A stretch of 49,467 nucleotides of DNA from Spartobacteria bacterium (GTDB lineage: Bacteria; Verrucomicrobiota; Verrucomicrobiia; Chthoniobacterales; Chthoniobacteraceae), in NCBI GenBank assembly GCA_021324825.1, contig JAJPII010000011.1, forward strand, positions 1 to 49,467. Reading direction: 5' to 3'. A program made the position numbers and the translations under genes. Positions 45,217 to 49,467 of the stretch are shown piece by piece. Numbering within the stretch: the stretch's first letter is position 1; the number at the start of each line of letters is the position of its first letter. A model generated the notes under the pieces. It saw only the letters and a list, made by a program, of their open reading frames with translations, was not told the DNA's origin and searched no databases.

Positions 45217-45715
45217 GTGTCTCACCTCCTTTCGCGGGAATCGGGTTTTCTTTCAAAAGATCGCGCACCAGTTCCTCGACCATATCCGCTGCCCCGGGGA
45301 TGGCGGCCTGCACGCTGTCGCTCAGACCGAGCTGGCAATCGTCGGGGGCCACGTTTTCCGGTTCGCAGGCGACCAGGTAAAGCATCCTGCTCGGCTCGCC
45401 GCCCAAGGTTTTAACCATCCTGAGCGCCGCTTCCGGGTTCATGGAATGCGCGTCGGGCGCTTCGGCGGCCCCCGCCGGATCGGGCTGGATGAGGTAAAGC
45501 GTTCCGGGCGGCTGCCCCCGTTGCGCGGCGTCCACCAGGATGGTCGCATCGTAGCCGTCCATCATCGCGTAGGCCAGGTCATACGAACGGATGCCGAAAT
45601 CCTCGACGTGCGCCTCCGGGGGCGGGTCGCGCCGCATCAATTCGCGGACGACTTCCACCCCGAAGGCGTCGTCGCCGAAGAAGATGTTGCCCAGCCCGGC
45701 GATGAGGATGCGCAT
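45197..45715 (-). CDS. Hydrogenase maturation endopeptidase (HyaD/HybD family)
   Basis: A 172-aa protease that trims the C-terminus of the large subunit after nickel insertion. Family features: MRILIAGLGNIFFGDDAFGVEVVREL (with the nickel-contact Asp), YDATILVDAAQRGQPPGTLYLIQPD with the second Asp, and SMNPEAALRMV with the expected Met/Pro pattern; the customary His lies in DAHSMNPE. The substrate is the adjacent HhyL, which has the matching extension after His577. The ATG at 45715 follows the 402-aa gene after four bases. The C-terminal 30 residues overlap the 42-aa gene. Confidence 0.92.
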   Translation of the reverse strand: MRILIAGLGNIFFGDDAFGVEVVRELMRRDPPPEAHVEDFGIRSYDLAYAMMDGYDATILVDAAQRGQPPGTLYLIQPDPAGAAEAPDAHSMNPEAALRMVKTLGGEPSRMLYLVACEPENVAPDDCQLGLSDSVQAAIPGAADMVEELVRDLLKENPIPAKGGETHAVLQQ

Positions 45716-45719
45716 CGTC

Positions 45720-46928
45720 CTATTCCCCCTCCCGCAAGGATTCCACTTCATCTGTGCCGTAGAAAAAGCGATGCCCGGGCTGGCGCAGCATTCCAAGATC
45801 CCGCCCCGGATCGTCCTCCACCACGAGCGCCAGGTGGATTTTATCCTCCGCGTCCTGCTCGACGGCTTCGATGATGGCGATCCTCCCGGCAAGCGCCATG
45901 TCCATCGCGTCGGCGCGGCTCTTTGGACGGATGCGAACGCGGTCGCCGGTCTTGAACGGCGCGGTTTTCGTCTCGCGCATGAGGCCGTGCATCTTGAGAA
46001 GATGTTCGTCCGGGAGCGATTCCGTGCGATCGAGGATTCTGCGGGCAAAATCGTCCACCCCGCGCATTTCGCTTTTTTCTTCGTCCGTCATCGTCTTGAT
46101 CCGAAGAGTGAGTATCTCGTCGATTTCGGCGCCGTCGCAAAGGTCGCCGGCGCTCTCCGGCGCGATCTCGGGGTAGTCGTACAAGATAATCGGCGAGGAG
46201 AGCATTGTCGCGCTTTTTCCTTTCTCCCCGGCAAGAACGGGCCATGTGCCGATATTCCTGCAAGCCGCCGCCGCGCCGGCGCAGTCCGGCGGAGGGTCCA
46301 TCAACGAAACAAACCCGCCGCCTCCCTCCGCCTGGAGGATGGTGTGCGTGGAGGCGAAGGTGCGCAGGACGATTTCCCGCTGATTTTCCAGCAGGCTTTC
46401 CGGCACGGGCGTGTGGTTGGCTATTTGCACGCTCACTTTGAAGAGGCCCGCGCCCGCGGCTTCGGACGCGATTTCGACCTCCCCCTCCAGCGCCTCCTGC
46501 CGCCGCACGATGGTCCCGGCTGCGCCGAGCGGCTCGACCGTACGCGAGGCCGGGAAGGAAAATGAGATTCTTTGGGGAGCGGCATCCAGTGGAACCCGGG
46601 GGATGGCGATCTCGCGTTCGACCGCTTCCTGCCACGACTGGTGGAGCTTTCCCTCCACCCTCAGTTCGGCGACCGGCTCCGGCGCGTTGATCTCGCGGGA
46701 GAGGGGGTGAAGAAACCGCACGGATATTCCCACGGCATCGGCCTTCGCCAGACATTCCGTTCGCATGACAAACGGCTCCGCGCCATCCTGCGCCGCGCTG
46801 TAGCTCCGGGGATAGACGCGGCCAAACGTAAACCGCGTCTGGTTCTTCTTCGAGGAAGCCCGGTACGGGTAGAGGATGAATCCCTCGTAAAGCACTGCGC
46901 GCGCTATTTTTTCAACGAGCGGGTCCAT
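45720..46928 (-). CDS. 402-aa unknown of actinobacterial-type hydrogenase cluster
   Basis: A 402-aa protein with no enzymatic motif that I recognise. The N-terminal two thirds are beta-rich (ARAVLYEGFILYPYRASSKKNQTRFTFGRVYP, SFSFPASRTVEPLG, GLFKVSVQIANHTPVPESLLENQREIVLRTFASTHTIL). The last 80 residues look like an SH3/KOW-like beta domain: PFKTGDRVRIRPKSRADAMDMALAGRIAIIEAVEQD, then HLALVVEDDPGRDLG and HRFFYGTDEVESL. I believe proteins of this layout accompany group 1h hydrogenases in Actinobacteria; this is memory, not a search. Its ATG shares one base with the upstream stop (TGATG). A role as assembly factor or extra subunit is plausible but unproven. Confidence 0.72.
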   Translation of the reverse strand: MDPLVEKIARAVLYEGFILYPYRASSKKNQTRFTFGRVYPRSYSAAQDGAEPFVMRTECLAKADAVGISVRFLHPLSREINAPEPVAELRVEGKLHQSWQEAVEREIAIPRVPLDAAPQRISFSFPASRTVEPLGAAGTIVRRQEALEGEVEIASEAAGAGLFKVSVQIANHTPVPESLLENQREIVLRTFASTHTILQAEGGGGFVSLMDPPPDCAGAAAACRNIGTWPVLAGEKGKSATMLSSPIILYDYPEIAPESAGDLCDGAEIDEILTLRIKTMTDEEKSEMRGVDDFARRILDRTESLPDEHLLKMHGLMRETKTAPFKTGDRVRIRPKSRADAMDMALAGRIAIIEAVEQDAEDKIHLALVVEDDPGRDLGMLRQPGHRFFYGTDEVESLREGE

Positions 46929-47557
46929 CAGGAGTTCAACAGGCGGGAAATCGTCTGCTCCCAAGTGGCGAAGCCGTGGTCGCGCTTATAAGCATAGAGG
47001 CGCTCGAAGAGGTCTTTTTGGAGGAAGAGCCACACGGAATTCGGGTAATGCTGATCCATCATCCCGCGCCACGTCGTGAACGGCATCCGGTAGGAACACT
47101 CCTTGTCCCAGGAAATGGGTTGCACCTGCAAACGCCCGTCCTCGGCTTCGTAGAACACCGTGCCGCTGAAGAGGAACAGAAGCGGGATGTCCCCCTCTTC
47201 CAGGGCGTGGAAATACTTCGTCGAAGCGAGATTCATATCGTAGGTGCATTGCACCGGCAGACTGATCTTCGTTTTCCCCGTGAATGGCGGCGCGGACGCC
47301 TGCGCGTGCGCCCAAAGCCGGTTGCGAAGCGTCCGCCCCCACTGATCCGGCGGGCCGAAGAGCTCCTTCAGCCGCTCCTTCTCGTCCTCGGCATACCGGC
47401 GTTGCGGGGCTTCGATCTGTATCTGCGCCTGGATGATGACGGTGTGGATGCTCTCCGTCTCCGGCTTGTTCTCGATCTCCAGTTGGAAGTGGAGAAGCGG
47501 CACGATGCCGCGCGCCGCCGGTTCAACACCCGTTACGCGGAAATCGAGATCAGGCAT
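46928..47557 (-). CDS. DUF6084-like protein of the hydrogenase cluster
   Basis: A 209-aa protein with the features I associate with DUF6084: PDLDFRVTGVEPAARGIVPLLHFQLEIEN at the start, then RYAEDEKERLKELFGPPDQWGRTLRNRLWAHA, PVQCTYDMNLASTKYFHALEEGDIPLLFLFSGTVFY and MDQHYPNSVWLFLQKDLFERLYAYK. It has no cysteine-rich site. Predicted mixed alpha/beta. It overlaps the DUF5947-like gene by eight bases. Such genes are known to me only from high-affinity hydrogenase clusters, so an accessory role is inferred. Function is undetermined. Confidence 0.72.
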   Translation of the reverse strand: MPDLDFRVTGVEPAARGIVPLLHFQLEIENKPETESIHTVIIQAQIQIEAPQRRYAEDEKERLKELFGPPDQWGRTLRNRLWAHAQASAPPFTGKTKISLPVQCTYDMNLASTKYFHALEEGDIPLLFLFSGTVFYEAEDGRLQVQPISWDKECSYRMPFTTWRGMMDQHYPNSVWLFLQKDLFERLYAYKRDHGFATWEQTISRLLNS

Positions 47558-48158
47558 GATTCGCTTCGAGTTTGGCGAAAAAACCGCCTATCTCCGCCCA
47601 TACCGCTTCGCCTCCGGCCAGACCGCGCCAATGCATCCGTATAAGGCCCGCCAGTTCATAACAAGCGTCCATCGGCGCGAGGAAATACTGCCGCGCGCCG
47701 TTGACGCGATTCACCAGCAAGGCCTCCACGTCGCTTTCCATGCTCGCGAGCACGGGATTTTCAGCGACCAACCCCTCCCACGCCGTCACCGGCAAGAGCG
47801 ATTCCATCGCCCCCGCCGGACTGGGATACAGGGCGATCACCTTGCCCGCGGGCGTGCTGTGGAAGAAAAACGCCAGGTTGATCGGAAGGGAAAAGGCTCC
47901 CCACTCTTCCTCCGACAACCGGAAACCGGGAAGCGCGCGCGCATCCCGCGGGATCAGCTTGAAACGGCCGTCGAGCACATTGGCGAAGCGCAGCGCGCAC
48001 GCGTCGCAAGCGCAGACGGCCTGCCGGTTCGCCATCTCCAGCAAATGACGATGAATGGGCGCCAGCCGCACATTGCAAAGCTCACAACGTTCAAGCGGCT
48101 CCGGCGCGCGCGGCCGGGCGAACCGGCGCAATGTGGCAATCGTGTTCCCTTCCGCCAC
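47550..48158 (-). CDS. DUF5947-like protein of the hydrogenase cluster
   Basis: A 202-aa protein with two Cys pairs, CELCNVRLAPIHRHLLE and CACDACALRF, near residues 25-55, suggesting a zinc or iron-sulfur site, followed by the conserved LPINLAFFFHSTPAGKVIALYPSPAGAMESLL and PVLASMESDVEALLVNRVNGARQYFLAPMDACYELAGLIRMHWRG. This matches my memory of DUF5947, found with actinobacterial-type hydrogenases. The GTG at 48158 is used; no strong Shine-Dalgarno is seen. It lies 13 bases after the 64-aa gene. Possible role as a rubredoxin-like electron-transfer partner or assembly factor; both are inference. Confidence 0.72.
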   Translation of the reverse strand: MAEGNTIATLRRFARPRAPEPLERCELCNVRLAPIHRHLLEMANRQAVCACDACALRFANVLDGRFKLIPRDARALPGFRLSEEEWGAFSLPINLAFFFHSTPAGKVIALYPSPAGAMESLLPVTAWEGLVAENPVLASMESDVEALLVNRVNGARQYFLAPMDACYELAGLIRMHWRGLAGGEAVWAEIGGFFAKLEANHA

Positions 48159-48171
48159 GGGGGCAAGAACT

Positions 48172-48366
48172 TCAGGCGGGCGGCAAATGAGGCATCCGGG
48201 AATCGATCGGGTCGCGTCCCGCCGCGTTCACTCCGGTCGAGTCCCGCGCGGTGCGCTGGATTCTGGGGTCATCCCGTCCGGCTTCCCGGCCCTTGTTAAG
48301 GACGAGCTCCTCGCCCTTCGTGGTTCCCGGCACGTGAACCGGCTGGGGTGGTCTCTTCATCGGCAT
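48172..48366 (-). CDS. 64-aa leader protein of the hydrogenase operon
   Basis: A 64-aa hydrophilic, proline- and charge-rich protein with no cysteines. It begins MPMKRPPQPVHVPGTTKGEE, then RTARDSTGVNAAGRDPID and ends RMPHLPPA. The ATG at 48366 has a strong Shine-Dalgarno GGAGGA six or seven bases upstream. I recall short proteins with the same H-V-x-G-T-x-K-G-E-E start and P-x-LPP end at this position in actinobacterial hydrogenase clusters. It is the first gene of the island. Composition suggests a disordered protein; role unknown. Confidence 0.7.
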   Translation of the reverse strand: MPMKRPPQPVHVPGTTKGEELVLNKGREAGRDDPRIQRTARDSTGVNAAGRDPIDSRMPHLPPA

Positions 48367-48449
48367 AAATAGTCCTCCGGCTTTCTGATATTCGTTTCTG
48401 GGGAGACGGCTGCGCGCATCGCCGAAACCGAAACGATGTATACCATACC
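48367..48449. promoter_or_regulatory. Probable promoter region of the hydrogenase island
   Basis: Minus-strand reading shows TGGTATACA (extended -10 shape) around 48437-48446, about 70 bases before the first gene. A tandem GTTTCGGTTTCG stretch and the inverted repeat CATCG/CGATG (48417-48421 with 48434-48438) lie next to it and could be a regulator site. No sigma-54 motif or NiFe regulator box was recognised. The other side of this gap is a broken dehydrogenase gene. Confidence 0.4.
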
Positions 48450-48587
48450 ATGAATCTCCAACTCGAAAACAAACTTGCCCTCGTCACAGGCTCGACCGCC
48501 AAGACGATGCAAATAGCGCTCGCGCAAAGCACCGCGGGCACGGCGGTGACGGTCAACTCCATCCCTGCCCGATTAGACCGTGCCTGA
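48450..48587 (+). pseudogene. Short-chain dehydrogenase remnant, internally deleted
   Basis: Encodes 45 aa: MNLQLENKLALVTGSTA is the N-terminal nucleotide-binding start of an SDR, and after a break the frame continues as IALAQSTAGTAVTVNSIPARL, which resembles the later AELTAGTGVTVNSVxPG part. The catalytic YxxxK region and about 130-150 residues in between are missing, so the product cannot work as an SDR. The deletion keeps the frame. Its 5' end borders the hydrogenase promoter region. Confidence 0.6.
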
Positions 48588-48595
48588 CCGGCATC

Positions 48596-48630
48596 GTTGT
48601 AAAGGCGGCTGTGCCAGCCGCCTCTATAAC
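48596..48630 (+). repeat. Dispersed palindromic repeat, copy D
   Basis: Core GGCGGCTGTGCCAGCCGCC at 48604-48622, identical to copies A and C, but here the right flank is CTCTATAAC, making the whole element nearly symmetrical (GTTGTAAAGG on the left). It lies between the convergent ends of the SDR remnant and ispE. Confidence 0.85.
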
Positions 48631-48657
48631 CCGGCGCGCGCTCTAACCGGCGGTTCC

Positions 48658-49467
48658 TCAGGCTGTATGGCACGCGCACGTCCAGAGTTCCCCGAAGGCT
48701 TCGACCGCCCGCGCGGTCAGCGCCGCGCCGTCGCCGCCGGTTTTCAGGAGCGCGAAGACCGTCGAGCCGGAGCCGGACATCAGCGCGCCCGCAGCTTCCG
48801 GTTGGACCAGCAGCCAGCGTTTGAGCACGGCAAGGAAGAGGTATTTTTCGAAAACGGGCCGTTCAAGATGATTGACCAGCGTGCCCCAGGGGAATTCCTG
48901 AGGCGCGTACGGAATCCCGGGCAATTCCTTCGAGTCCCCCCAGTTTTTATAAGCCCAGGGCGTCGGCACGCCAAAGGGCGGCTTGAACAAGACCAGCGCC
49001 AGCCGTTCGTTCAACGCCACGGGTGATACCGTTTCCCCCCGCCCGGTGCAGAGCGCGGCCGATTCCCAGAGGAAGAACGGCGCGTCGGAACCGAGTTCGG
49101 CGGCGATGGCGGAAAGCTCTTCGCGCGACAACCCGGCGGAAAACAGCGCATTCAATCCCAGCAACACCGCCGCCGCGTCGCTGCTGCCGCCGCCCAAACC
49201 CGCGCCGTGCGGCGTCTTTTTGGAAAGCGCGATCCTTACGTCCGGCTCGAAGCCTCCCTTTTCGCAGAAGAGCTTCGCCGCCCGGTATGCCAGGTTCCCT
49301 TCTCCCGTGGGGAGGCGGCGGTCGTCGCACGCCAGTTCCAGGCCGCCCCCTTCCTTGCGTTCGATGTCGATCTCGTCCGCCAGCGAGAGCGGGGCCATCA
49401 AGGTCTCGATCTCGTGGAAACCGTCGGAACGCCGTCCGAGGATCTTCAGCGAAAGGTTGATCTTGGC
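48658..49467 (-). CDS. ispE: 4-diphosphocytidyl-2-C-methyl-D-erythritol kinase (5'-partial)
   Basis: IspE phosphorylates CDP-ME in the MEP route to isoprenoids. The 269 aa present cover nearly the whole protein. The frame enters from the right edge as AKINLSLKILGRRSDGFHEIETL, with only a few N-terminal residues missing. The GHMP kinase ATP motif TPHGAGLGGGSSDAAAVLLGLN and the C-terminal AAGALMSGSGSTVFALL are intact. It converges on the SDR remnant across copy D. Its upstream context lies outside the window. Confidence 0.94.
   Translation of the reverse strand, partial: AKINLSLKILGRRSDGFHEIETLMAPLSLADEIDIERKEGGGLELACDDRRLPTGEGNLAYRAAKLFCEKGGFEPDVRIALSKKTPHGAGLGGGSSDAAAVLLGLNALFSAGLSREELSAIAAELGSDAPFFLWESAALCTGRGETVSPVALNERLALVLFKPPFGVPTPWAYKNWGDSKELPGIPYAPQEFPWGTLVNHLERPVFEKYLFLAVLKRWLLVQPEAAGALMSGSGSTVFALLKTGGDGAALTARAVEAFGELWTCACHTA

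Overview
The window is about 49.5 kb of GC-rich, densely packed bacterial DNA from a Gram-negative, envelope-bearing organism: it carries heptose and KDO biosynthesis genes, a TonB-ExbB-ExbD system and several signal-peptide proteins. Gene pairs such as clpS-DUF2017, the set of secreted glycan-active enzymes, many orphan secreted proteins and a dispersed GGCGGCTG hairpin repeat suggest a Verrucomicrobiota-like bacterium. That assignment is inference; no 16S gene or other marker is present. All calls come from reading the sequence and translated frames; no database search was run.

Layout. 1-5.2 kb: an RHS-repeat fragment, a metzincin-type protease with no signal peptide, a small unknown protein, a YceH/DUF480 protein, a coiled-coil protein and purU. 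5.2-17.6 kb: a GH27 alpha-galactosidase; a nitrate/sulfonate/taurine-type ABC importer (ATPase, permease, lipoprotein) divergent from a LysR regulator; a membrane protein; an HtrA protease closed by a strong terminator; and a heparinase II/III-like polysaccharide lyase paired with a GH51 arabinofuranosidase. 17.7-22.6 kb (minus strand): a deoxyhypusine-synthase-like gene, hldA-type heptose kinase, gmhB, kdsB and pyrG. 22.7-29.1 kb (plus strand): two secreted unknowns, phoH, a 7TM-HD phosphodiesterase, ybeY, a secreted unknown, clpS, a DUF2017-like gene and a decayed toxin-antitoxin pair. 29.3-34.2 kb (minus strand): rex, an OGG1-type glycosylase, comB, tonB, exbB, exbD and def in one overlapping operon. 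rluB follows on the plus strand with its own terminator.

34.9-48.4 kb (minus strand) is the highlight: a continuous island of sixteen genes for a [NiFe] hydrogenase of the actinobacterial high-affinity type (group 1h, once called group 5). In transcription order it holds a 64-aa conserved protein, DUF5947-like and DUF6084-like proteins, a 402-aa unknown, the maturation endopeptidase, a 42-aa single-TM protein, the small and large subunits, hypB, hypA, a NifU/Rieske-like fusion, hypF, hypC, hypD, a GmhA-like SIS isomerase and hypE. The small subunit has the Cys-x-x-Asp variant of the proximal cluster motif. The island supplies both structural subunits and every core maturation factor, consistent with oxygen-tolerant scavenging of trace H2. 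Rex, an NADH/NAD+ sensor, lies just beyond it. The window ends inside ispE.

Genes are tightly coupled: at least fourteen neighbouring pairs overlap by exactly four bases (ATGA, GTGA or CTGA). Four copies of a 19-bp near-perfect palindrome sit only between genes. Decay is visible in three places: the RHS fragment, the toxin-antitoxin remnant and an internally deleted short-chain dehydrogenase beside the hydrogenase promoter.
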